A DNA stretch of 64,000 bases from positions 62,001 to 126,000 of the forward strand of contig SVTK01000002.1 in the NCBI GenBank assembly GCA_015063805.1, written 5' to 3'. The notes below the pieces were generated by a model that saw only the letters and a list, made by a program, of their open reading frames with translations, did not search any database and was not told where the DNA came from. Positions 50,378 to 60,500 of the stretch are shown piece by piece. The position numbers and the translations under genes were made by a program. Each line of letters begins with the position of its first letter. Positions within the stretch are counted from its first letter, which is position 1. This DNA is from Oscillospiraceae bacterium (lineage in GTDB: Bacteria; Bacillota; Clostridia; Oscillospirales; CAG-272).

Positions 50378-52780
50378 TTACCGTGCTACGAAGTTTACGA
50401 TCTTGCCGGGAACGTAGATTTCCTTCACGAGAGTCTTGCCCTCCAGCTGTGCGGCGATCTTCTCATCTGCCTTAGCGGCGGCGATGGCGGCATCCTTATC
50501 GGCATCGGCGGCAATGCGGATGGTGCCCTTCAGCTTGCCGCAGATCTGAACCGCGATCTCCACGGTGGAGTCCACAGTCTTTGCCTCGTCCCAGGTGGGC
50601 CATTCGGCGACAGCGCACAGGGCCTTGTTGCCCAGTGCCTCCCACATCTCCTCGCAGAGGTGGGGTGCGAAGGGGCACAGCAGGCGTACAAAGACGCCCA
50701 GTTCATCCTTAGTCAGAGAGCCGTGCTCGTAGATCCCGTTGATCAGCGTCATCATGGCGGCGATGGCGGTATTGAACTTCATCTCCTCAATGTCGCCGGT
50801 GACCTTCTTCACCGTCTTGTGGAAGAGAGAGGTGATTGCCTCGGTCTCGCCCGTGCCCTTCACCAGGTCGGTCAGGCCGGCCACACGCTCAAGGAAGCGC
50901 TTGCAGCCCTTCATGCTGCTCTCATTCCAGGGAGCGGCGGAGGCATAGTCGCCCATGAAGAGAATGTACACACGGAGAACATCAGCGCCGTACTCATCCA
51001 CCACATCGTTGGGATCGACGACGTTGCCCTTGGACTTACTCATCTTATCGCCGTCGGGACCGAGAATCAGGCCCTGGGCAGTACGCTTGGCATAAGGCTC
51101 ATCCACCGGCACCTGGCCGATGTCATAGAGGAAGTGGTGCCAGAAGCGGGAGTAGATCAGATGGCGGGTAACGTGCTCCATACCACCGTTGTACCAGTCG
51201 ATGGGGAGCCAGTAGTCCAGTGCTTCCTTGGAAGCAAAGGCTTCGGTATTATGCGGATCAATATAGCGCAGGAAGTACCAGGAAGAGCCTGCCCACTGGG
51301 GCATGGTATCGGTCTCGCGCTTGGCCGCACCGCCGCACTTGGGGCAGGTGCAGTTGACGAAGGAATCAATCTTGGCCAGGGGGCTCTCGCCGCCCTCACC
51401 GGGAGCAAAGTTCTCCATATCGGGCAGGCGCAGAGGAAGCTCCTCATAAGGAACGCCAACCATGCCGCACTTGGGGCAATGAATAATCGGGATGGGCTCG
51501 CCCCAGTAACGCTGACGGTTGAAGGCCCAGTCCTTCATCTTGAACTGGACACCGCGCTCACCGATGCCCTTGGCGGAGAGGAACTCGATCATCTTCGAGA
51601 TAGCCTCAGCCTTGGTGGTGATGCCATTCAGGAAGTCGGAGTTGACCATCTCACCGTCACCGGTGTAGGCCGCCTCGGCGATGTTGCCGCCGCGGATGAC
51701 CTCGATGATGTCGATGCCGAACTTCTTTGCGAAATCATAGTCGCGCTCGTCATGGGCGGGAACCGCCATGATGGCACCGGTGCCGTAGCCCATCATGACA
51801 TAGTCAGAGATGTATACGGGAATCTCCTTGCCGTTGGCAGGATTGATCACGCTCAGACCATCGATGCACACACCGGTCTTATCCTTGACCAGTTGAGTAC
51901 GCTCGAACTCGGTCTTCTTGGCGCACTCTTCCTTGTACGCATCCAGCGCCGCAATGTTGGCGATGCGGTCGCGGTACTTCTCGATGATGGGATGCTCGGG
52001 GGCAATGACCATGAAGGTCACACCGAACATGGTGTCGGGACGGGTGGTGTAAATACGCAGGAAGTCGTCCTGTCCGCTGATCTGGAAGTTGGCAAAAGCC
52101 CCCTCGGAGCGGCCGATCCAGTTCTCCTGCTGCAGCTTGATGTTGGGCAGGTAGTCAACCTTGTCCAGGCCCTGCAGAAGCTTGTCGGCATACTCGGTGA
52201 TGCGGAGATACCAAACGTCCTTGGACTTCTGTACGATATCGTTGTGGCAAATGTCGCACTTACCGCCCTGGGAGTCCTCGTTGGAAAGGACAACCTTACA
52301 GTGGGGGCAATAGTTGACCAGGGTCTTGGCACGGAAGACCAGGCCCTCGTCAAACATACGGCGGAAGATCCACTGGGTCCACTTATAGTAGTCCTCCTCG
52401 GTGGTGTCCACCACACGGGACCAGTCAAAGGAGAAGCCCACCCGCTTCAGCTGCGCGGTGAATTTCTCGATATTCCGGTCGGTCAGGATGCGGGGATGGG
52501 TGTTGTATTTGATGGCAGAGTTCTCGGTGGGCAGACCGAATGCGTCAAATCCGATGGGGAACAGCACATTGTAGCCCTGCATTCTGCGTTTGCGGGAGAT
52601 CACCTCAAGGCCGGAATATGCCTTGATATGGCCCACGTGCATCCCTGCGCCGCTGGGATAGGGGAACTCCACCAGGCCGTAGAACTTGGGCTTGCTGTGA
52701 TCCTCGGATGCGCGGAAAACGCCCTCATTTTCCCATCGGTCCTGCCACTTCTTTTCGATTTCGGAGTAGTTGTACTTCAT
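50378..52780 (-). CDS. leuS: leucyl-tRNA synthetase
   Basis: 800 residues, typical for bacterial LeuRS. FPYPSGAGMHVGHIKAYSGLEV carries the class I HIGH-type motif. A zinc-binding loop is seen in VNYCPHCKVVLSNEDSQGGK. The editing (CP1) domain has the Thr-rich IYTTRPDTMFGVTFMVIAPEH and GTGAIMAVPAHDERD with the catalytic Asp. GDKMSKSKGNVVDPND is KMSKS. The second CPKC cysteine pairs lie at CPKCGMV and CTCPKCGG. Charges tRNA-Leu and edits mischarged norvaline or isoleucine. It is the last gene of a long minus-strand run, 40 bases after rsfS. No T-box was found upstream. Confidence 0.97.
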   Translation of the reverse strand: MKYNYSEIEKKWQDRWENEGVFRASEDHSKPKFYGLVEFPYPSGAGMHVGHIKAYSGLEVISRKRRMQGYNVLFPIGFDAFGLPTENSAIKYNTHPRILTDRNIEKFTAQLKRVGFSFDWSRVVDTTEEDYYKWTQWIFRRMFDEGLVFRAKTLVNYCPHCKVVLSNEDSQGGKCDICHNDIVQKSKDVWYLRITEYADKLLQGLDKVDYLPNIKLQQENWIGRSEGAFANFQISGQDDFLRIYTTRPDTMFGVTFMVIAPEHPIIEKYRDRIANIAALDAYKEECAKKTEFERTQLVKDKTGVCIDGLSVINPANGKEIPVYISDYVMMGYGTGAIMAVPAHDERDYDFAKKFGIDIIEVIRGGNIAEAAYTGDGEMVNSDFLNGITTKAEAISKMIEFLSAKGIGERGVQFKMKDWAFNRQRYWGEPIPIIHCPKCGMVGVPYEELPLRLPDMENFAPGEGGESPLAKIDSFVNCTCPKCGGAAKRETDTMPQWAGSSWYFLRYIDPHNTEAFASKEALDYWLPIDWYNGGMEHVTRHLIYSRFWHHFLYDIGQVPVDEPYAKRTAQGLILGPDGDKMSKSKGNVVDPNDVVDEYGADVLRVYILFMGDYASAAPWNESSMKGCKRFLERVAGLTDLVKGTGETEAITSLFHKTVKKVTGDIEEMKFNTAIAAMMTLINGIYEHGSLTKDELGVFVRLLCPFAPHLCEEMWEALGNKALCAVAEWPTWDEAKTVDSTVEIAVQICGKLKGTIRIAADADKDAAIAAAKADEKIAAQLEGKTLVKEIYVPGKIVNFVAR

Positions 52781-52820
52781 GTGTCACAAGTCCTTTATTT
52801 TTAGAATATTGATTGCAAAA

Positions 52821-53225
52821 TCAGTTGTCTGCACTGAGATCCACCGGGACGGCATCGCTCCACAGCTTGTCGAGATTATAGAAATCTCTCGCTTCGCGGC
52901 CGAAGATGTGCACAATGACAGAGCCATAGTCGATGAGCACCCAGCTGCCGTTGTCCCGTCCCTCAAAGTGAATGGGAGACAGACCGCGCTGGCCGATCTT
53001 GAAGTCCACCTCATCGGCCAGGGCCTTGACCTGGGTATTGGAATTACCGGTGCAGAGCACAAAGTAGTCTGCCAGGATAGTTTTATTTTCAACATAAAGG
53101 GTTTTAATCTCGCGCCCCTTCTTCTCGTCGAGAACAAAGGCAATGGCCTCAGCCAGGGCCTTAGGTTCATTGCTGTCAAGAGCGGGGAGAGTTGCCCATT
53201 CGGGGCGGATGACGGTTTCGTCCAT
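52821..53225 (-). CDS. rsfS: ribosomal silencing factor RsfS
   Basis: 134 residues (usual length near 115). Core motifs: ALAEAIAFVLDEKKGREIKTLYV split over the first half, ADYFVLCTGNSNTQVKALAD, and WVLIDYGSVIVHIFGREARDFYNLDKLW. RsfS binds L14 on the 50S subunit and blocks subunit joining when nutrients are low. AAAGGAC six bases before the ATG at 53225. In Firmicutes it follows nadD-yqeK; here an LCP gene is inserted between them. Confidence 0.95.
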   Translation of the reverse strand: MDETVIRPEWATLPALDSNEPKALAEAIAFVLDEKKGREIKTLYVENKTILADYFVLCTGNSNTQVKALADEVDFKIGQRGLSPIHFEGRDNGSWVLIDYGSVIVHIFGREARDFYNLDKLWSDAVPVDLSADN

Positions 53226-53254
53226 AATATAGTCCTTTCTGTGCAATTTACATC

Positions 53255-54463
53255 TTAAGTGCGGGGAATATAGATGCCGGACTGGTTGACTTCCTCGGCG
53301 ATATATTCCTTGGCGATCTTGGTTTCGGTACGGTAGATCGCATTGATCTGACTGTTGGCCGCATTGGTGAAAACCAGATTGCGGTCAAAGATGGAGTCGG
53401 TGATATCCTCGGTGTACACGTTGAGGAAGCGGTTCACCGCGTCCAGTGTTCCTGCTCGGCTGAGTACGAAGTACGAAGAATACTCTCCCTCGGTAACCAG
53501 GATATCCGATCCGGGCATATTCACCATCACCACGCGGCCGAGATCCAACTCAAGAGCCTCCTTGGCAAAGAAGACACAGTCGCTCACCGACAGGTTGGTG
53601 GTCACATTTTTGATCATCTGCTCCACGGTTCCCGTCAGGGTGTTAAGGTTGAGATTTTCCTTGTACTGCTTGAGGAATGCAGACATAAAGATCTTCTGCG
53701 CGTCGTTGCGGCCGATGTCGGCCTGTACATAGCCGGCGCGGAAGCGGACGAATCCCTCGGCCTGCTCACCGTTGAGGTGATGACGGCCGGCCTTGAGATT
53801 GATCACCAGGTCCTGGTCAGGATCTTCGTATTCCATGTCAGCGGGAATATTGATGTCCACACCGCCGATCAGGTCAACAACCTCCTGAAGTATATCCAGA
53901 TCCACCAGAACGTAGTAGTCCAGCATGATGGCCATATTCTGCATCAGATAGTCCATGAAGCCCTTCATGGCACCCTTGTAGTCATAACCGTTCTGAGACA
54001 GCGCACAGGGAAACACACCGTTGATCTTGTGGTAGTTTTTCCAGGCGTAAGTGGAGTAGCTGTCACGGGGGAGCTGCACCAGGTTGAGAGAATTGTTTTG
54101 GGTATCGAAGGAGGCAAGAATGATCACATCAGTGTTCACCGCCACCCGGTCATGGCCCGCAATGAGAAAGTTGTAGACCCCCTCTCGACGAACATACGTC
54201 ACCGGCTCCTGCTTGCCAACCGGCAACGTGGTTTCAACGGGTTCCCCCTTCTCATTGGTGGCCTCAGAGGGGCCCGTGGTTTCCGCAGAAGGCGCGGTAT
54301 CAAAGGGCACCTTGTGATCCACCTCCGGGGGACGGAGGAAAAGGCTGCAGGCCACCACAATGGCACACACCGCAAAGATCAGGATCACGGTCACCTCGAT
54401 CGCAATGGCCCATTTGCTTTGGGCGGGCTTCCGACGATTGGCTTTGTTTGTTGTTTTGCTCAT
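53255..54463 (-). CDS. LytR-CpsA-Psr (LCP) family wall glycopolymer ligase
   Basis: 402 residues. Basic cytosolic N-terminus (SKTTNKANRRKPAQSK), one membrane helix (IAIEVTVILIFAVCAIVVACSLFL), and a Pro/Thr-rich stalk. The outer LCP domain at about residues 95-260 has YNFLIAGHDRVAVNTDVIILASFD, LVQLPRDSY (pyrophosphate-binding Arg), DLIGGVDINIP, and the late GFVRFRAGYVQADIGRNDAQ. These enzymes move polyprenyl-linked polymers to peptidoglycan. AAGGGA seven bases before the ATG at 54463 supports the start. Lies 22 bases after nadD-yqeK and 29 bases before rsfS. Confidence 0.92.
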   Translation of the reverse strand: MSKTTNKANRRKPAQSKWAIAIEVTVILIFAVCAIVVACSLFLRPPEVDHKVPFDTAPSAETTGPSEATNEKGEPVETTLPVGKQEPVTYVRREGVYNFLIAGHDRVAVNTDVIILASFDTQNNSLNLVQLPRDSYSTYAWKNYHKINGVFPCALSQNGYDYKGAMKGFMDYLMQNMAIMLDYYVLVDLDILQEVVDLIGGVDINIPADMEYEDPDQDLVINLKAGRHHLNGEQAEGFVRFRAGYVQADIGRNDAQKIFMSAFLKQYKENLNLNTLTGTVEQMIKNVTTNLSVSDCVFFAKEALELDLGRVVMVNMPGSDILVTEGEYSSYFVLSRAGTLDAVNRFLNVYTEDITDSIFDRNLVFTNAANSQINAIYRTETKIAKEYIAEEVNQSGIYIPRT

Positions 54464-54484
54464 ATTCAAATCCCTTTTCAGCGA

Positions 54485-55714
54485 TTATTCAAGCATACTG
54501 TTTCGGGTACGCAGGGTTTCTTCATCAATATAGACCCCCTTCTCCAACAGGTGGGCAATGGTCTGCTCCGCTTCGCGCCGCACAAATCGACGCAGATGAG
54601 CCAAACACTCCTCCATTGTCATCGAGGCGGGATCGGCGGCCCAAAAATCACGGGCCAGGGCCTGACAGGCGTTGTGCCTGCGGCCGGGCTCGATATAGTC
54701 GGCCAGGTAGATGATCTGCGCCTCCACCGACATTTCCGCCCCTCCCGTGGTATGGCGGCGGACCGCATCCACCACGATAGGATCGGCAAATTCGGCATAG
54801 GCGGGGTCGCTTTCGATCATAGCCGCGGCAGAAAGCGCATGAAGCGTGGGGGTTTCTGCACAGCTACCTACCATTATAGCAGATTTTCCAAGAATTTTCA
54901 ACTGTTTTTCGCAGGAATATTCTTTTGTTGCATCGTGCAGGAGGGCGGCAGCCCGAAGGAGGCAGAGCGACTGCGGCGCACACAGAGCACCGATCCGCAG
55001 GGCAGTCTGCTCAACACCGAGGGTGTGGGCATACCGGGCGGGGGACATGGTTTCCTTCAGGTGATCCCGCAGACGGTTCAGGGATGCCGGGGTGATGTTC
55101 CCCGCCTGAGGCCATGCATACAGGTTATTTTCTTCGATATAGGCAGAAACTGTTTCGGGCAGGTAGGCCGATAAATCCCCCCCCGCCGAGGCAATGCCCC
55201 GCAGCTCAGTGGAGGAAAGCACCACTACCCGTTCATCCATTAGACGGATCTTCGCCCCAAAATGTTCCCGATACAGCGAAATTTTCTCCTCAATCTCCCC
55301 TGCTCTCGCCGCATCCAGCTCTCGGCGGACGCAGACGATCTCGGCCATGGCAAAGATGTCCTCCGCACGGTACCAGTGGTCAAGGGTCAGAAACATATCA
55401 GTTCCCACCAACAGCACCAGCTGCCGATCGGGGGCAGAGAAATGCTCAAGGGTCAGCACCGTATAACTTTTCCCCAGCTGTGTCATCTCCCAGTCCGACA
55501 CCTGGGTGCGGGGGAGATCGGCAAAGGCAAGGCGGGTCATAGCCAGACGGTGTTCGGGGGACTCATGAGCGTCAAGGGTCTTGTGGGGGGGAACCCCCGC
55601 GGGGAGAACCAAAAGACGATCCACCTCTGCCTGCTCCAGGAGCAGGCGTGCGGCGGAAAGATGGCCGTTGTGGGGGGGCGAGAAGCTCCCCCCATAAATG
55701 CCGATGCGCTCCAT
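54485..55714 (-). CDS. nadD: fused nicotinate-nucleotide adenylyltransferase and HD-domain (YqeK-like) hydrolase
   Basis: 409 residues. Residues 1-200 are NadD: IGIYGGSFSPPHNGHLSAARL (GxFxPxHxGH), LPAGVPPHKTL and LSSTELRGIAS, which make deamido-NAD from nicotinate mononucleotide. Residues 210-409 are a YqeK-type HD domain: RYAHTLGVEQTALRIG (His), LLHDATKEYS (His-Asp), TLHALSAAAM, RRHTTGGAEMS and IIYLADYIEPGR (Asp). YqeK homologues hydrolyse Ap4A symmetrically. In Bacillus the two are separate adjacent genes. Only three bases separate it from yhbY. Confidence 0.93.
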   Translation of the reverse strand: MERIGIYGGSFSPPHNGHLSAARLLLEQAEVDRLLVLPAGVPPHKTLDAHESPEHRLAMTRLAFADLPRTQVSDWEMTQLGKSYTVLTLEHFSAPDRQLVLLVGTDMFLTLDHWYRAEDIFAMAEIVCVRRELDAARAGEIEEKISLYREHFGAKIRLMDERVVVLSSTELRGIASAGGDLSAYLPETVSAYIEENNLYAWPQAGNITPASLNRLRDHLKETMSPARYAHTLGVEQTALRIGALCAPQSLCLLRAAALLHDATKEYSCEKQLKILGKSAIMVGSCAETPTLHALSAAAMIESDPAYAEFADPIVVDAVRRHTTGGAEMSVEAQIIYLADYIEPGRRHNACQALARDFWAADPASMTMEECLAHLRRFVRREAEQTIAHLLEKGVYIDEETLRTRNSMLE

Positions 55715-55717
55715 CCG

Positions 55718-56011
55718 TTATCTGACCAGCTCGATGCGCTTGTGCTTCTCCGACTCGCGGTAGAGCACGAAGCGGGTACCGATGACGGCCACCACATCGG
55801 CACCGGTGGCTTCTGCCAGGGTGTCGGCGGCCTCTCTGGGGGTATAGTCGCTGTTCTCCAGAACGCGGAGCTTGATCAGTTCCCGAGCCTCCAGGGCATC
55901 GGAAACGGTGGTAATCAGGTTTTCGGTAACGCCGCCCTTGCCCACCTGCATGATGGTGTCAATGGGATTGGCCAGTGCACGGAGCTGTGCGCGTTGCTTG
56001 CTTGTCAACAT
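55718..56011 (-). CDS. yhbY: YhbY-family (CRM domain) ribosome assembly RNA-binding protein
   Basis: 97 residues, a single CRM domain. LTSKQRAQLRALANPIDTIM, the VGKGGVTENLI GxxG loop that contacts RNA, LIKLRVLENS, and ADVVAVIGTRFVLYRES. It binds 50S precursors during ribosome assembly. Its place directly before nadD-yqeK and rsfS is the standard Firmicutes arrangement. Ten bases separate it from the rdgB stop, and a TATGTCC/AGGACA region upstream provides a binding site. Confidence 0.95.
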   Translation of the reverse strand: MLTSKQRAQLRALANPIDTIMQVGKGGVTENLITTVSDALEARELIKLRVLENSDYTPREAADTLAEATGADVVAVIGTRFVLYRESEKHKRIELVR

Positions 56012-56021
56012 AGTATGTCCT

Positions 56022-56642
56022 TTATTTCGTTGTTTTTTTCAGATATTTTTCGGCCCGATCGGCAAATCGGGGGGCAAAGGCCTCCAGGGCGCGGGCACGG
56101 TGGGAAACGCGATTCTTCTCTTCCCCGCTCAACTGGGCAAAGGTCTTGTCCAGGGGCGCATAGAAGAAGAGCGGGTCATAGCCGAAGCCACCTTCGCCGC
56201 GCGCTTCGGTGAGGATTTCACCGGAACAGCGGCCCAGGCAGGTGAAAGACTCACCGTCGGGGAACACGCAGGCCATGGCACAGACGAAAGCGGCGGTGCG
56301 AGGGGCATCGGGGCGGGCGGCCAGCTCACGCAGGAGCTTGGCATTGTTGGCGGCATCGTCCCCGTGCTCGCCGGCATACCGTGCCGAGTAAACACCGGGG
56401 GCACCGTCCAGAGCATCCACCGTCAGACCCGAATCGTCGGCGATGCCGATATATCCCAGCCGTGCGGCGGCGCGTGCCTTGATGAGAGCATTTTCCTCAA
56501 AGGTATCCCCATCCTCGGGGATGTCGTCGGGGAGCCCCGCCTCCCCTGCGGAAAGCAGGATCAGATCGGGACATACGCGGGTGAGAATATCCCGCAGCTC
56601 GGCAATTTTCTTGCGGTTGTGAGAAACAAGTACGGCTTGCAT
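56022..56642 (-). CDS. rdgB: XTP/dITP diphosphatase (RdgB/HAM1 type)
   Basis: 206 residues. VLVSHNRKKIAELRDIL is the N-terminal Ser-His-Asn-x-x-Lys motif (Thr-Gly-Asn in most relatives). IPEDGDTFEENALIKARAAA and IADDSGLTVDALDGAPGVYSAR form the metal site; GGFGYDPLFFY is the base-recognition loop; and RVSHRARAL carries the Ser-His-Arg signature. It removes deaminated purine nucleotides such as XTP and dITP. AAAGG six bases before supports the ATG at 56642 over the one at 56648. Confidence 0.95.
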   Translation of the reverse strand: MQAVLVSHNRKKIAELRDILTRVCPDLILLSAGEAGLPDDIPEDGDTFEENALIKARAAARLGYIGIADDSGLTVDALDGAPGVYSARYAGEHGDDAANNAKLLRELAARPDAPRTAAFVCAMACVFPDGESFTCLGRCSGEILTEARGEGGFGYDPLFFYAPLDKTFAQLSGEEKNRVSHRARALEAFAPRFADRAEKYLKKTTK

Positions 56643-56676
56643 AAACATCCTTTCGGTCAGGCGACCATGTCAGAAA

Positions 56677-57582
56677 TCAGTTGAAGAGGGCATCCACAAA
56701 CTCGGCGGCATTGAAGGGCTGAAGATCGTCGATCTTCTCGCCGACACCGATGAATTTCACGGGAATCCCCAGCTCCTTCTTAATGGCAAAGACGATGCCG
56801 CCCTTGGCGGTGCCGTCCATCTTATTGAGAGTAAGGCCGGTGATGTTGGCGGCCTGCTTGAATTCCTTGGCCTGCATAATGGCGTTCTGTCCCGTGGTGG
56901 CGTCCAGAACCAGCAGGGTCTCACGGGAGACACCGGGCAGCTCACGGTCAATAACGCGGTTGATCTTGGCCAGTTCGTCCATGAGGTTCTTCTTGTTGTG
57001 CAGGCGGCCCGCTGTATCTACGATCAGCACATCGCTGTTGTGGGAACGGGAATAGCCGATAGCGTCATAAACCACAGCCGCGGGGTCAGATCCCTCGCTC
57101 TGTTTGATCAGGGGTACGTCGGCCCGCTCGCACCAAACGGCCAGCTGGTCAATGGCGGCGGCGCGGAAGGTATCGGCGGCGGCAACCGCCACCGTCTTTC
57201 CCTGCTCCTTCAGCCGTGCGGCCATCTTGCCGATGGAGGTGGTCTTTCCCGCACCGTTGACGCCGATCACCAGCACCACCGCAGGGGCGTTATCCAGGCA
57301 AAGGGGCTCCCCTTCGCCGATCATGCCGCAGAGGATCTCGTGTAATGCCGCCATGGCAGCATCCCGCTCGGTAAGCCGCTCAGTTTTGATGCGCTCACGC
57401 AGTGCGTCAATAATCTCCTCGGTTGCGGTTGCACCCACATCGGCGCAGATGAGCACCTCCTCCAGCTCCTCCAGCATATCCTCGTCCACCCGGACGAAGG
57501 CGCTGAAAACCTGGTTGATCTGCCCCACAAAGGCGTTTTTGGTCTTGGCAAGACCCGCCTTGAGTTTATCCAAAAATGCCAT
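56677..57582 (-). CDS. ftsY: signal recognition particle receptor FtsY
   Basis: 301 residues, the short form without an acidic A domain. N domain: FLDKLKAGLAKTKNAFVGQI and EDMLEELEEVLICADVG. G domain: VNGAGKTTSIGKMA (P-loop), AAADTFRAAAIDQL, LIVDTAGRLHNKKNLM, LDATTGQNAI, LNKMDGTAKGG, and the final IKFIGVGEKIDDLQPF-type segment. It docks ribosome-SRP complexes at the membrane. The ATG follows AAAAGGAGAAG, and the gene start overlaps the smc end by 17 bases, so translation is coupled. Confidence 0.96.
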   Translation of the reverse strand: MAFLDKLKAGLAKTKNAFVGQINQVFSAFVRVDEDMLEELEEVLICADVGATATEEIIDALRERIKTERLTERDAAMAALHEILCGMIGEGEPLCLDNAPAVVLVIGVNGAGKTTSIGKMAARLKEQGKTVAVAAADTFRAAAIDQLAVWCERADVPLIKQSEGSDPAAVVYDAIGYSRSHNSDVLIVDTAGRLHNKKNLMDELAKINRVIDRELPGVSRETLLVLDATTGQNAIMQAKEFKQAANITGLTLNKMDGTAKGGIVFAIKKELGIPVKFIGVGEKIDDLQPFNAAEFVDALFN

Positions 57583-60500
57583 CCCAGTCTTCTCCTTTTT
57601 TCTCGATATCGTCGATATTCAGCGTCAGCACCCGAGAAATTCCCCGCTCGGGCATGGTCACGCCGTACAGACAGTCAGCCACCTCCATGGTACCGCGGCG
57701 GTGAGTGATGAGAATGAACTGCGTCTCTCCATTGTAACGCTTGATGTACTCGGCCAGACGGGCCACGTTAACCTCGTCCAGGGCGGCCTCGATCTCGTCC
57801 AGAATGCAGAAGGGGGTGGGATTCACCTGCAGAATGGCAAAGAAGAGGGCAACGCCGATGAAGGACTGTTCACCGCCCGACAGCTGCATCAGATTCTTGA
57901 TGACCTTGCCGGGAGGTGCAGCCTTGATCTCAATGCCCGAGGTCAGAGGATCCTCGGGATCGGTAAGCTCAAGGGATGCGCTTCCGCCGCCGAAGAGCTC
58001 GGCAAAGACGCGGTTGAAGTTGCGGTTGATGGCCTCAAAGGCCGCCAGGAATGCGGTGCGCATCTCGATCTCCAGCCGTGCGATCACGGCTTCGAGATCG
58101 GCCTTGGCATCCCGCAGGTCGTTCAGCTGGCCCGAGAGGTAATCGTAACGGGACTTCACCTCGGCGTACTCCTCGATGGCCCCCACATTCACGCTGCCCA
58201 GGGCACGGAGCTTGTTGCGGCACTCGGTCTGCACCTGCACCACGGCGGTGCGGTTCTCCTCGGTGACGGGGGGATAGCCCAGCTCCACCGCTTCCACACG
58301 GGTGAGCTCGTAGTCATCCCACAGGCGGGATGCCAGCTTATCCTGGTCGGTGCGAAGCCCTGCCAGCTTATTTTCGTTCTTGGTGTGCTCCCGCACCACC
58401 AGTTCCTTGCGGTTGTTCTGATCCCGCAGGCGGATACGCAGGTCATTCAGCTGCTGCTCAAAGGCCATGCCGCCTGCTTCCACCTCGGTGCGACGAGCGT
58501 TCAGCTCACGCAGACGGGTCTCGCCCACCTCAGCTTCAGCGCGGTTGGCGGCAATGGCTGCCTCGGTCTCCTGCAAGGATGTCTTGAGGTTTTCCACACG
58601 CGTCAGCGCTTCGGTCTGTGCGGACTTCAGCGTGAGGATGCGGTCATCTACTGCATTCCGCAGGGTCTCAGCGGTTTCAATATCCTTCTCGATCTCACTG
58701 ATACGGATGAAGCAGGCGGTAATCTGCTCGCCCAGGGCATTCACCTCATCATCGGCGGCATTGCGCTCGATCTCCCGATCGGCGCGGAAGGCCGACAGTT
58801 CGGCAGCGCGGGTCTCCAACTCGGTCAAGGCGCGCTTCAGCTGGGCGATCTCCTCGTCATAGCGGCGGCGCAGCTCGCCCTGCTGCTCGAAATCGGCGTA
58901 GATCTTGTCAATGAGGGTCTGGTTTGCATCCAACTTGGCCTTAAGCTGATCCAGACGGGTCTGCTCGGCCGAAGCCATGGTGCCAATGAGGCGGCGGCGC
59001 TCGGCCAGGTCATCCCGCTCGCGGCCGACAGCGGCAATTTTTTCATCCAGGCGGCGGAGCGCAGCCTGGGCCGCCTTCACTTCCTCGGCGGTCTTATTCT
59101 GCTCACGGGTGAGGTTCTCGATCTCGCTGGCGCGGCTGAGAATGCCGCTGTCACGCTTGGCCGAACCGCCGGTAAAGGAACCGCCCACATTGATCTGCTG
59201 GCCGTCCAGGGTAACGGCTCGAACGCGGTAACGGGAGGCCTTGGCCATCACCGTAGCGTGGTCGATGGTGTCAAAGATCACGGTCCGCCCAAGCAGGGAG
59301 GACAGCACCCCGCGGTAGCGATCGTCAGCCCCCACCAGGGCGTCGGCGGTGCCGAGATATCCCTCAAACTCGGCGGCTCGGCGAAGCTCGTCGGTCACGG
59401 CGGAGGGTCGCATGGAGGTGATGGGATAGAAGGTGGCACGGCCGGCGTTGCCCCGTTTAAGGGCATAGATAGCGGCCTTGGCAGTTTCCTCATCCTCCAC
59501 CACAATATTCTGCAGATTCGCGCCAAGCGCGGTCTCAATGGCGGTGATATAACGGGGCTCCACCGAGATCAGCTGGGACAGCGGGCCGTAGATCTTCCCG
59601 CATCTTCCCCCGCCTGCTGTGGTGATCTTTCCCTGCTCGTACTGCCCCATAACATAGCGGACACTGCCCGAGTAGCCCTCAAAGTGCTCCTCCATCCGGC
59701 GCAGGGTGTCGGCCCGCTGTGCCAGGGTGTCGTGACGGAGCCTGAGCTGATTGCTCCGCTCCAGGGCTTCCCGACGTTCACCTGTCAGGGCAGCAGAAGC
59801 AGACTCGCGATCAGCCAGATCCCGATCCAGCCCGGCTACAGCTTCTCCGTATTCCTCCACCGCGGATTTAGCAGCATCACACTGCTCCCGCAGAGTGGCA
59901 GAGGTCTGTTCCAGAGAGCTGAGGTCGCCCTGCATGGTTTCGCTCTTGTCCCGGTCAGCGGCGCGGGTGTTTTCCAGCACCGACAGCTGGACCTTCAGGT
60001 TCATCTGCTCCGACTCCACGCCGTGGAGGTCCTCCAGGGCACGGTCAAGAATGGCGGCAAGCCCATCCCGACGTTCTGCGGCGACTGCCTGCTTTCCGTT
60101 GAGTTCATCCTGTTCCGCCCGGGCAGAAGTGAGCGTATCGGTCAACTCGGCAATGCGGGCGGTATGGGTCTCGCGATTCTTCTCCTCAGCGGCAATGGCC
60201 ACCTCAGAGGACGCAGCAGAGCTTTCCGCCGCCAAAATCAACTCGCCGGCGTGGAGCCGATCGTTCTCGGCCACGCGGAGGGCGGCATCCAGCTCATGGT
60301 TGGCATTGGTCTGCTCACGAATCTCACGCAGCAGCTGCTCGGAGGTCAGCTTGTTGGACTGGGCGGCCTCGTAAAGCTTTTCATTCTGTGCCTCCAGGGA
60401 TGCGATGGTATCCTCCACCGTCTGCAGTTCAAGGCCTGAACGGCTGACCAGCCCCTCGGCTTCAGCCACCTCGGCGCGCATCCGCTCGGTGTCATAGAGC

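Noticed and set aside
57104..60439. A 1111-codon open frame on the plus strand, antisense to smc
   Set aside because: It mirrors the codon periodicity of smc, lacks family motifs and a ribosome-binding site, and its composition is that of reversed coding sequence in GC-rich DNA.
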